From: Arachnopeziza araneosa
Taxonomy: Eukaryota; Ascomycota; Leotiomycetes; Helotiales; Arachnopezizaceae
Assembly: GCA_003988855.1 (NCBI GenBank)
Contig: QYAI01000020.1
Coordinates: 310,001 to 374,000, forward strand
Length of the DNA: 64,000 nt
Reading direction: 5' to 3'
A model generated the notes under the pieces. The model was not told the DNA's origin. It searched no databases and saw only the letters and a list, made by a program, of their open reading frames with translations. The translations under genes and the position numbers were made by a program. Position 1 is the first letter of the stretch. Every line of letters begins with the position of its first letter. This document shows positions 42,394-51,611 of the stretch, piece after piece.

Positions 42394-42556
42394 TAATGAC
42401 AAGAGTCTATCTGTTTATTCAGCTGTTATGACAAGAGCCTATCTGTTTGTTAAGCTGTACTAAGAAGATTATTTCTGTTTGTTTAATGCAATGACAAAAG
42501 TTTACCTCTTTGTTCAACTGTTATGACAAAAGTCCATTTGTTTGTTTAGGCAGGCT
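42394..42556 (+). repeat. Degenerate tandem repeat, period about 33 bp, five copies
   Basis: Copies starting ATGACAAGAG or ATGACAAAAG are found at 42394, 42428, 42491 and 42524, with a diverged one near 42460. Each continues with a TCTATCTGTTTGTT-like core and ends near CAGCTGTT. Differences are mainly single-base. Confidence 0.75.
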
Positions 42557-42634
42557 AAGAAATAGAAAAATCTATAATTTCAGATTGAAACAAGTTTAGA
42601 TGGAAAATAGTTCAGATAGAAACAAGTTTAGACA

Positions 42635-42970
42635 GAAGCAACGGTCCTTATTCAACTATTACAACATAGACAATGTTAAAATCTAGATTCAAGAATTCCA
42701 GATCAAAGTGATGATGCCTATTCGGCTATTACAACAAAGACGTATATTAAAGTCTGGATTCAAGTAGTCTAGATAAAAACAACGATACCCATTCAGCTGC
42801 TACAACAAGTTTAAATTAAAATAAGTTTGGACAAAAGAGACGGTGCTTATTTAGCTATTACAACAAGTCAGATCAGGATAAGTTCAGATGAAAGCGACGG
42901 TGCTTACTTAGCTGTTGCAACATGAACAGATATTAAAGTTCAGATTAAAGTAATCTGGATAAAGCGACAC
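42635..42970 (+). repeat. Degenerate tandem repeat, period about 57-72 bp, five copies
   Basis: Each unit carries an ACGGTGCTTATTTAGCTATT-like word followed by ACAACA (near 42642, 42712, 42781, 42840 and 42898) and an AGATTCAAGT- or AAGTTTGGACA-like half. The TTCAGCTGTTA part resembles the preceding 33-bp repeat, so both blocks may share an origin. Confidence 0.65.
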
Positions 42971-43479
42971 TATATTTTGTAGTTTAACAAGAGTATTACA
43001 CTAAGTGCTTAAAACACGTAGTATAGACACTCTAAAGACGTACATAAAGAACCTTTAGCTCTTGTTATAGTTTGAAAGATAATGATTACTCCTTTAAGCC
43101 CCTATTACCTGGAGACACTTCCTCGAATAAGGCTGTAGAAAGATGGAGGTTGCAAGCCAGCGAAATTTCGGATGAAAGTTAATCCGGTCTGAATATGTCA
43201 AAAGCAGTGAATTCAGAGCTCGAAAGAAGGGATGAACCAATCATAGAGTAGCAAATTCGGCGCTAGTCCGCGATTACTGGACCCTCTATAAAGCGACGAC
43301 CTCGGCCCTGGATCTCATAGCTATTCACACTACACACAAACTCCAAGTCATCCTCCCTCCCACCAAATTCAAAAGCATATTTCCCAGCCTTACCATTGTC
43401 CACTATCCTCGAGGACATTGAGCAGCAGAAAAACATCAAAGATTTCCACATTACACCATCAACAATCAGATCCACTTTC

Positions 43480-44039
43480 ATGTCTCAACCACTCGAGGAT
43501 CGAGTTCCGACAGTCGTCGACGACAATGACATTGATCCGACTATTCCTACTTTTCCACAATTACCGGGGGATTTGTACGGAAATTCTCTTCTTCATGATA
43601 ATCCACAAGGTGCTATATTTGTATTCAATATGAATGCAACTGAAATTGTCGATACCCGAAAGAAATGGACCGTCGACATTCGCAACCGCGATTCTCTCCG
43701 GGAGGAGTTGAAAACCCTCATCGGCAATGAGAAGCGGAAAGTCCAAAACCTGTTCAACGAGCGAGTCAAATGCAGAATTTGTCACACTGGGCCCTTCGAC
43801 AATGGCCCCCATAGAAATGTGATAAGATTGTTACAAGGATGGATCGACATTGAGGCAAAATACAATTCAACTGGTAAGTTCTTCTCTCTTCGACTTTGTG
43901 ACAATGAAACTAACCTGATTTTCCAGAGTTCCACTATGTCAGAGTTGATCAGAAAATCATGGACAAAGTCAATGAGTTGTTTGAAGAGCTTTCCGACCAA
44001 TATCGCGGTCTCAAAGTCGAACGGGTTCATAGGCCCTGA
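43480..44039 (+). CDS. Conserved-looking small protein, unknown function
   Basis: Exons 43480-43873 and 43927-44039, with a 53-nt GTAAGT...TCCAG intron, encode 168 residues. The start is the first ATG of the frame, MSQPLEDRVPTVVDDND; codons before it use TTG only. The N-terminal third is acidic and Pro-rich. The middle is alpha-helical and charged (KWTVDIRNRDSLREELKTL...), with a single CRICHTGPFDNGPH segment holding two Cys and two His in a short span, not enough for a known zinc finger. After splicing the end reads FHYVRVDQKIMDKVNELFEEL, again helical. There is no signal peptide or membrane segment. I do not recognise it; a cytosolic or nuclear helical protein is all that can be said. Confidence 0.62.
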
Positions 44040-44904
44040 CTGCATAATTTTGGATGGAAAGTGGGAGTTGGATTCTGGGTTTTGACTTTCGACATTCGCG
44101 CGGGGAAAATGTAAAGTAGAGCGCATTTCAGCATGTGGACATTAGGGGGAGCATTGGGGGGGAAAAGGGTTAATTTCAAAGTTGATTATTAGCAAAAACG
44201 ACATTGGATAGAGAATTTCAGCTTGATTTCCCAAACACGATTTCCAATTTAAAAATGCGTAAATTCAAAAAGCAAAGTACGAGACGCTAAACAACAATTG
44301 AACTACTCGAAGAAGATTTCATTGTTCGATCACCTCGAATTTGTGGTCCTGGACAATACAGGCTCGAATCGCTTGACGTTGTGGCATCGACAATGAAAAC
44401 CCAAAATCTTGCTCAAAAGTCAACAATTGCGAGCTCGACATTCAGAGACTGTTTCCAGCCTTGATCGAATCTTTTTCGCAGTTTGACTCTGAGACGTGAG
44501 GTCCCAGTGCCGTCTCACGTGAAGAGACAATCAGCCAATCACGTGCCTCTCATCCCGCACAGTCACATTTCCTCGAGGCATGACCCAAGAACGAGCCGAA
44601 ATGGCTTTTCCTCAGCATCAAGAGAGCGCGGATCCGCGAATGGGCTCCTGCATCGCTTGGGTTGGGACGGGATTTGGAACGCGGAACCGGTTTTGGCAAC
44701 TCTGCGCCCTAAAATCGCGACTTGCAACAGAGAGAGGAGGGACGGGAAGAGGCAGTTCAGGTGTGGGCACCAACTGGGAATGCTGGTGGGGTCGAACTGA
44801 GATGTTAGTATCGGGTTGACACGTTTCTAGAAATGATCTGTCATCTTATCACAGCTGCATCTATAGCATGTCGGCTAGCTCTGCTCTTAGGACTTGGGAT
44901 CTAT
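44040..44904. other. Intergenic, no gene supported
   Basis: Convergent 3' flanks. Overlapping frames at 44483-44820 on the + strand lack codon or family support; the second half is more GC-rich than the first. Confidence 0.5.
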
Positions 44905-45840
44905 CTAATCACTCTTCCTGTACACATCCATCTCATCTCTCACACTCTTCTCTAGAATCCCATCCAACACCCTCTCTGGCGCCAAGGTCAATAGACTGAA
45001 CAAAACCCCATGGACCCAGTATCCGGCAACAACCGTCTTTCCACACCCAACCCTCTGCAAGCTCGCTCTAGCAAACGTCTCTGAGTCTGGAATCGTGAGC
45101 GTGCTCTTATCCTTTCTAGTGGCCGTCGTCGTAACCCTAGCTGCCAATGTACACATAACCTCCACATCTCTCTTGTTTGCCACCATCTCCCTCGCGAGAG
45201 CAGTACTCCAGCTGGCTATGAAAGCCTTTGAGCCAGAATAGATGGTCAACCAAGGAATTCCAGAGTAAGCCGCAGAGCCAATGTTCATAATGAGCTTTGG
45301 CTTGTTGTCCTTGATCCAGAGAGGGAGAATGGCGGCCGTGAGTTGCGCTGTAAAGCCCACGTTCATGGAGAGCGAGGCACGAATCTCATCGGGGGTGTTT
45401 TCCTCGAGGTTCTTGATCTCGGAACCGCCAACATTGTTAATGAGAATTGTTAAATGGAGATCTTTCAGACCATTGGCAATCGTCTTGATGTTCGGTAGCA
45501 TCTCTGCCTCGGGCGCCGTAATATCGCATATCACGATGCGGATCTCACACTTGGGAAAGTCTGAGAGTAGGCTCTGCTTCACCGTGTCCAGCTTGGTGGG
45601 GTTTCGACCGTGGAGAATAATGTTGAACCCCGTCCGAGCGAGCTCACGAGCAAAAGAACGACCAATGCCATCTGATGAGCCTGTGATGAGCGCCCATGGT
45701 CGTTTGCCTTCCCTCTCGTAATTATATCGTTCAAGTGATGATGTGCGGGTGTAGACCCGGACAAATCTGATGAAGTTGGAAAGTAGTTGAACGCTCCATA
45801 CGAAGCCTAGTCCAGTGAGGATTGAGAGAATCAAGGTCAT
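44905..45840 (-). CDS. Microsomal 3-ketoacyl-CoA reductase-like short-chain dehydrogenase
   Basis: Single exon, 311 residues. An N-terminal membrane helix (LILSILTGLGFVWSVQLLS) and a basic RVYTRTSSLERY region are followed by a classical SDR: TGSSDGIG (53-60), NNVG (135-138), Ser189 and YSGSK with Tyr201/Lys205. This plan, helix then SDR with NNVG in place of NNAG, is that of the HSD17B12/IFA38 group, ER reductases of very-long-chain fatty acid elongation. The active-site ASN in MNVGF is present. The protein lacks an obvious C-terminal KKxx retrieval signal (it ends YRKSD), and it is probably not the main elongase reductase but a paralogue; that last point is inference. Confidence 0.85.
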   Translation of the reverse strand: MTLILSILTGLGFVWSVQLLSNFIRFVRVYTRTSSLERYNYEREGKRPWALITGSSDGIGRSFARELARTGFNIILHGRNPTKLDTVKQSLLSDFPKCEIRIVICDITAPEAEMLPNIKTIANGLKDLHLTILINNVGGSEIKNLEENTPDEIRASLSMNVGFTAQLTAAILPLWIKDNKPKLIMNIGSAAYSGIPWLTIYSGSKAFIASWSTALAREMVANKRDVEVMCTLAARVTTTATRKDKSTLTIPDSETFARASLQRVGCGKTVVAGYWVHGVLFSLLTLAPERVLDGILEKSVRDEMDVYRKSD

Positions 45841-46206
45841 GTTGAAGATTTGATTGAAAATTCTACAGATCTGTCAGATACGTGAGGTCGTTTTGGGTTC
45901 ACAGCGTGAGGATAAGCGCTTGCAGGCATCGTGCTGCATACATTCAACAACAGAAAAGTGGCCGAAATTAAGTAAGATTTCTACTCCTATCATCTAAATT
46001 TCTCATGTTGTCGGAATTCTTTAACTTCTGCAAACCTCAATTACTTGACTACTAAGTGAGTTGATAGACCTGAAACACGGGGCAAATTTAGTGAAAATAA
46101 AGAAGATATTAATTCAAATTCTTGCTGCTAAATATCCTGGGCTCCAGATATATGGATCCATTGAAGTATGGGCTTAGCCTCTAGCTACAAAGTACTTGAT
46201 ATTGCA
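45841..46206. other. Intergenic, no feature seen
   Basis: 366 bp between two minus-strand genes, the promoter of the reductase-like gene. Confidence 0.5.
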
Positions 46207-47058
46207 TCAAGCAAATACAGCAGCACTCTTGTTCAACTTTCCTCCACCATGCATAAGCAAGGCGTCTAACCATACCTGGTCAGATTCTTTATCCCATCCT
46301 CGTTCAGGACCCCACGCAATGGCCTTATCATACTTGTTAACCACCTCTCCCAGGCCAGCCATCATGTCTCCTGTCCGTTTGACTGAGCTCCAAGCATCAA
46401 ATTCAATGACTTTAATGCTTGGAATTGCCTTCAATACGTCATCCAACAAATCAGCGCAGAAATTCTCGTAGAATCCGTCATGCTTCCGAAAGCCGTTGAA
46501 GAAGCTGTCGCTTGGATCGCACTCCACGAATACCTTTAAAACTCTGACATTCGTACAATCGGCTAGTCCCAAGCTGTCATTCACAATCCAACCGCGTGGA
46601 GGATTGTTCCATCCTGGACCTAAACGTAGTTCTAGAGTTGTAATCGAGGCTCGATATTGAGCAGGCAACCGGGCGAGCAGAGGTTTCTTGGTCTTGAAGT
46701 ATCTACCAGGATATGTGGGGAAGAGTCTAAATGTATGAGTACTGAAAAAATGGTGCGTAGCTTCTTTGTATATCTGTTGAGATGTGCGGAACAGCGCGAA
46801 GACCTGGAGCTTATGGAAGAGCCTGAAGATGGATGGATCGAGGTCGATGACGGGAGGGACTGCAGCAAAGGTCGAATAATATATCTTGTTTCGAAGTTCA
46901 GAAGGTAGAGAGAGAAAGCGGAAGGCTTGCTTCGCCTTCATACTTTCGCCACCCTCTTCCTCTGAAGCAGGAGGAAGGGCAGATGCTTGCGGATGTAAGG
47001 GCCCATTTTCAACGTATCGAGGAACAATAATGCTCCTTCTGTTCGCTCTTCTGTTCAT
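46207..47058 (-). CDS. F-box/2EXR-like protein
   Basis: Single exon, 283 residues from the ATG at 47058; the reading extends upstream but only to GTG at 47130. Near residue 45 it has FRFLSLPSELRNKIYYSTF, the helix pattern of the fungal F-box-like and 2EXR families, followed by VFALFRTSQQIYKEATHHFF, which marks the second conserved block. The remainder (ITTLELRLGPGW...NVRVLKVFVECDPSD...) has spaced hydrophobic strands as in the LRR-like tails of these proteins. A role as substrate adaptor in SCF ligases is possible but unproven, and many such fungal genes are lineage-expanded. It diverges from TIM50 across 570 bp. Confidence 0.78.
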   Translation of the reverse strand: MNRRANRRSIIVPRYVENGPLHPQASALPPASEEEGGESMKAKQAFRFLSLPSELRNKIYYSTFAAVPPVIDLDPSIFRLFHKLQVFALFRTSQQIYKEATHHFFSTHTFRLFPTYPGRYFKTKKPLLARLPAQYRASITTLELRLGPGWNNPPRGWIVNDSLGLADCTNVRVLKVFVECDPSDSFFNGFRKHDGFYENFCADLLDDVLKAIPSIKVIEFDAWSSVKRTGDMMAGLGEVVNKYDKAIAWGPERGWDKESDQVWLDALLMHGGGKLNKSAAVFA

Positions 47059-47627
47059 CTTGGGAATGCTTCTGGAGGAGATATTTTGCTCTTGTTGGCT
47101 GAATCGGAGGGGTAAGGGAGTCTCGTGCACGTAGGAACGTTTTTGGAGATCGAGATGCGAGATGCGGTCGAAGGAAACAGCTTGATTGGATCTTATGATT
47201 GTAAACTATGACTATGAATCCGGCTGGGAAGAAAGATGATTCAAGTACCTAATAAATGTCGAGGTACAACGGGACTGAATAATTCTGGGATCAAACACTT
47301 CGGAAAGCATTCGATCCTAATTTCCAATTCTTTGGTACGCCATGTTTGTCTCCTCTACTACTTCAGCTCGATCACCACTTCCACTCAGGGATAGAACAAT
47401 TCCGAGGAGCGAGTCAAATGAGCGAGTTTCAACTTTGTGGAGAGAAAAGAAGAATTTGGCGATATCGGTCATTCTTAAATACGTACTTGCACCCTAGTTC
47501 GGATTCGGCACTAGCGCCAAAATTATTCCATCCGTCAAGGGGAGCAGGAGACAGACCAGCTTCAACAAGCCTTTTCACCAGCGGATCCTCTTCATTGAAG
47601 GTAGCTGCTGTACTCAGTTGTTTTAAG
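47059..47627. promoter_or_regulatory. Divergent promoter region, F-box-like / TIM50
   Basis: The open frame into TIM50 reaches back to 47346 but without a conserved protein; 47346-47627 is more likely leader. No gene is called. Confidence 0.45.
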
Positions 47628-49422
47628 ATGTTGTCCAGAGCAGTTGCCCGCTCACTACAAGCTCCAGGGTTACGAGCGCATCCTGCCTCCCTCCGAATAG
47701 CCTCTTCAACAGTATGGACTCGGTCACTGGCTCGCAACAATCGGCCCAATCCAAATCATAACAACAAGAAACCATCAGAGTCCCTTAAACCCTCGGGATC
47801 GAATCCTCCCCTTCGACCCGGAGCTATCTCATCTTCCAATCCTCCACTGCACAACCATAGCGACAGGTCTGGAAAATGGCCAGCGGATATAAATAAGGGA
47901 TCCTCTGCGGAACGGAGCTCTGTCTCAGAGAAGGTGGGAGGGACTGGACAAGAGTTTCGGGATACTTCTCAGGTGGCAGATTTTGGAAAGCAGGAAATAT
48001 CAGACTTCTCATCAAAGCAAAGTGAATTCGACACTGGAGCCTCTCCATCTAAGAATACAACCCCCCAAGATGCATCCGCACTTGATGCTGCCGAAGCTGA
48101 AGCTCGAATACGAGCATTGCCAGATCTTACGCAGGGCATTCCTTCGACACTAGAATATGAGACTGGTAGTACGAAACTGAATCTGACGGAGGCCAATGAA
48201 TCACCTGAGTCTGGGGGTGGCCGTGGGCGAGGCGAGCTCCCAGACTCTGCATATATTTCCTCATCAGAAAGAAAACGCTTGAGGTTTGCCAATTATATGT
48301 ATGCACTCTTTTTCGCTTCTGCGGCTTCTGGGACAATCTATCTTGGCCGGAATTGGGAGTCGGAAGAGGAAGAGAGTATACACCCTAATGCTCCGTCAGG
48401 ATGGGCTATTGGCTTGATGTGGAATCGGGCGAAGGCGAGACTGGGTGATCAACTCAACTATTACAACGAGCCTGCGTTTCGAAAGCTTCTGCCAGATGTT
48501 GACCCCATCTTTGAGCGACCGTATACCTTGGTTTTGAGCATGGAAGATCTGTTAATCCATAGCGAATGGTCAAGAGAACACGGCTGGAGGTTAGCAAAGA
48601 GGCCTGGAGTCGACTATTTCCTACGATATCTCAGTCAGTATTACGAACTGGTTATCTTCACAACTCAACCATCCGCACTTGCGGAGCCAGTTATCCGAAA
48701 GCTAGACCCCTATCATATCATCACTTGGCCACTGTTCCGCGAAGCAACCCTCTATGAGGACGGGGAATATGTTAAGGTATGGAATGAGACTCTAAAATCG
48801 ATTCAAACTAACGCGGAAACAGGATCTTTCATATCTTAACCGAGACCTCTCTAAAGTAATTTTGATTGATACCAAGGCTGTCCACGCCAAAAACCAGCCA
48901 GAGAATGCTATCATCCTTAAACCTTGGGAAGGTGACGTGAAGGACAAAGAGCTTGTCTCCTTGATTCCTTTCCTCGAGTATATCCACACCATGGCCTACA
49001 CAGACGTGCGCAAAGCTCTCCAGTCTTTTGAAGGGACGCATATTCCTACAGAGTTTGCCAAGAGAGAAGCGGTTGCACGGAAGAAGTTTCACGAACAACT
49101 TGCTGAAGAGCAAAAGAAGCGCCCCAAGCACTCTGGCCTTGGTTTCTTAGGCGGTGCACTCGGAATCAAACACCAGCCCATGATGATGGATCCTCAGGAT
49201 CAGACCCCAGCCGAAGCTTTCGCTCAAGGAAAGATGTTGCAAGATCAAGCTAGAGAAAGAGGTCAACGGAATTACGAACTGCTAGAAAAAGAAATCAGAG
49301 AGAATGGTGAGAAATGGCTGAAAGAAGAAGCAGCATTTGAAGAGAGAGCCAAGGAGGAAGGTATGAAGGCCATGAAGTCTGGTTTCACCGGATGGTTTGG
49401 TGGCGGTGGGGACCAAAAGTAA
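47628..49422 (+). CDS. TIM50: Mitochondrial inner-membrane translocase subunit Tim50
   Basis: Presequence receptor of the TIM23 complex. Exons 47628-48776 and 48823-49422, with a 46-nt GTATGG...ACAG intron, encode 582 residues. The start MLSRAVARSLQAPGLRAHP is a textbook mitochondrial presequence. A long Ser/Pro/Asn-rich region leads to one membrane helix (YMYALFFASAASGTIYLG, about residues 220-240), then the FCP1-like domain facing the intermembrane space: YTLVLSMEDLLIHSEWSREH, RPGVDYFLRYLSQYYELVIF, FREATLYEDGEYVK joined by splicing to DLSYLNRDLSKVILID. The phosphatase DxDxT is replaced, as in Tim50 of fungi generally. The C-terminus has a charged coiled coil and a Gly-rich end. Confidence 0.95.
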
Positions 49423-50311
49423 GCACACAGTCTGTGAGCATTTGATGGCATAACGGTGTAGTTGTATTAAGGAAAAGTGCTCAATGGAGCAAGTAGTATT
49501 CGTGTATATCATTGGTCGACCCTGTTGGTGCGCAGCTATCACTCTTCTCTTAATGGATCTCGCATAGCGGGTGGTGGGTTATCTTACAATAGAAATGAGG
49601 TGTGAGATCGGTTGTACTATAGTGTGATAATATGAACTGAGGCATGAAGCTTGGGATGAGCTTTGGGAATGATTGTTTGCATTCAGCTGTTTGTCTAAGT
49701 TACGATGCCCTTGTCTCGTGCTTGGAAAGCTCTTGAATTGTTGTTGATATTTGCGAGTTCTGAATCCGAAATCTGGCGACTTGATGAGATGCAGTCGGCT
49801 TGTGTCCCGGTTTTCGTCATTTCTCATTCCGTCTTGTTGATGCTACTTTTCAGCTCCCTGAGCAGACCATAGCTCTTCACAGCCGTTTATCCAAGCGCAA
49901 CGAGCTGTTCGAAGAAATCGAGATACGCAGTGCGCGACGGCTTTATGCAACACGCGGCGCCTCTGGCCATGAAACACCGCTAAACCTTTCCTGTAAGTTT
50001 CCTAGTATGCATAACCTCTCACAAGTCAGCTCAGCTAGTGAGGCAGTGTAGTCACGAATAAGGTAGTGGGGAGAAGGATGAGATGTGTCCCAGAGGACGT
50101 CAAAAGACTGAATTGAAACGATTCGAGCGCTAGCCGATCAAGGCTTCAAGGGTATTATCGTTACGATGACTCCTAACAGAGCACCACCCATTCCCATTTT
50201 TGAACCCCGCGACCAAAAGCCAATAACTCCATGCAGAACCTTTGACGTTACTCCATACTCGGTACACTACCATTGCTGACACTCTCTTGGCCGGTGACGA
50301 CGAGAGTCCTG
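49423..50311. other. Convergent intergenic region, no gene supported
   Basis: 890 bp between the 3' ends of TIM50 and the Clr5-like gene. Nothing recognisable beyond short open frames. Confidence 0.5.
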
Positions 50312-51014
50312 CTACTCATCCTGCTTCTTCGTTCCCTTCTCATCTTCCACTCCACGTCTCCTGATCTTTCTAGTAACCTTCCTCACTGACCCTCCGTGAA
50401 GATCTCTTGCTCTGCGATGGGTTCCGAGGGAGATCGACGACGTAGCAGTGGCTAATTCGTCTTCACTTTGTTGGTGGAATTGTTGGCTGATGTTATTAAG
50501 GATGGCTTGGACCGCGGGGTCGAGTTCTGATACTGCTGCTTCTGAGGTCGCCATGTGACGGCGCTTAGGTGCTGAGCAATTGGTGGTGTAATGATCCTCG
50601 ACCGTGTCCTCATGACGGGAAGGCGTTGGGGTTGCTTGGGGAGGCAGTGAAGGTAAAGGCCGGTTCTTGTATTTTACTACCGTTTCTGGATTGAGATGGG
50701 CATTAGATGTCGCTGGTAAGGCTCTGGGCTCGGAAAGAGACCTGCTATTCCCACTTGTAGAGGCGGTAGTGGGTTTTTCTGGAAGGACCAGGCTCCATTC
50801 TCTGATACACCGCTGAACTTGAGATAATCTGATCCCGGGTCAGGCGAGTTGAAACGTAGAACGGAGGAGCTTACGAAACAAACAACTTCCTTTCGTCTAG
50901 CAAACCCACAATCTCAACAAGAGTTTTTCTGTCATCTACGTACAGGTGGGTAATCCATGGGCGATGCAAGTTCAAAATCTCCTCCACGGTGAATTCGTAG
51001 CTTTGGATCTCCAT
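50312..51014 (-). CDS. Clr5-domain-like protein
   Basis: Two exons, 51014-50875 and 50828-50312, with a 46-nt intron (GTAAGC...TCAG), give 218 residues. The join produces RKLFVS followed by LSQVQRCIREWSL, so that the first 60 residues read PWITHLYVDDRKTLVEIVGLLDERK-x-FVS-x-SQVQRCIREW. That is the pattern of the Clr5 domain (W..i..LY....tL.ei...l....f..s..q.k..l..W), found in fungal proteins of poorly known role. The rest is Pro/Ser/Thr-rich with one short helix (LDPAVQAILNNISQQF) and a basic end, RKVTRKIRRRG, which could be a nuclear signal. A putative nuclear factor is the cautious reading. The first exon is independent of any long open frame. Confidence 0.74.
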
Positions 51015-51158
51015 ACTGATTAGTGGTCGGCGAGGCTTTGCGAGCATTGGTGTTTGATGCGGGGTCCAAAGCTAAATAAGAAGATGTTGGGCTACAGTCT
51101 TATGTTCCGTTCCCCCCAAATGCCAGTTTCTTCCTAGTGAAGGGAGGAAATCCGGGCG

Positions 51159-51611
51159 TCAGCCGAGAGCCCTCATGCCAAGAGCGGTAAGGGAACTGGA
51201 CCGAGCGGAAATGTACGCATAAAACACGGCTCGCAAACCGTCGTAGGGTGTCGAGGATGTCGAGGGTGTCGAGGGTGTGAAATTAAGGAGGTCAGGACCT
51301 CTCTCTGGCCCCCATTGGCTTGACGGGGGAGAAAAACAAACATGGCAAACGCCAACTTTGACCACTGGAGTGGAACTACCGCCGGACTGCATTCCAAGGC
51401 CATGGTCAAGGGAACGGCCTTCCCAAGAACCAACACGCTGGATCGTGGCCGCCCTCTGCTCGTTGGAGCTAGACGCGGCCGTTTGCCCATGTGGTCCTCG
51501 ACTGAGGTCGAGGATGCCATCATCCGCAGCCGTCGTAGCATTAGTAGGCATAACCTTCTCCAGATCCGCTGAAGCTTGCGAAGAGGGCTCTCCATGCTTC
51601 ACGGGCGCCAT
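51159..51611 (-). CDS. Doubtful short open frame, 150 codons
   Basis: The frame begins MAPVKHGEPSSQASADLEKVMP and ends at 51159, Ser/Gly/Thr-rich with no domain. A 112-codon frame overlaps it on the opposite strand (51277-51615), so coding evidence is weak. It lies head-on to the Clr5-like gene's upstream side. I list it only because its composition is not obviously random; it could equally be untranslated. Confidence 0.22.
   Translation of the reverse strand: MAPVKHGEPSSQASADLEKVMPTNATTAADDGILDLSRGPHGQTAASSSNEQRAATIQRVGSWEGRSLDHGLGMQSGGSSTPVVKVGVCHVCFSPPSSQWGPERGPDLLNFTPSTPSTSSTPYDGLRAVFYAYISARSSSLTALGMRALG
51249..51279 (+). repeat. 9-bp minisatellite (GTCGAGGGT-type), three copies
   Basis: Three successive GTCGAGGRT units are read directly, inside the doubtful frame on the other strand, where they code for repeated Ser/Thr/Pro residues. 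Confidence 0.7.

Larger units (their letters stand above)
42090..43479. other. Intergenic region with two degenerate tandem repeat blocks
   Basis: The stretch is AT-rich and dominated by imperfect repeats at 42394-42556 and 42635-42970. No gene is supported. Confidence 0.6.

Noticed and set aside
44483..44820. Two overlapping + strand frames (105 and 79 codons)
   Set aside because: No conserved sequence and they use the same bases in two frames, so neither is supported.
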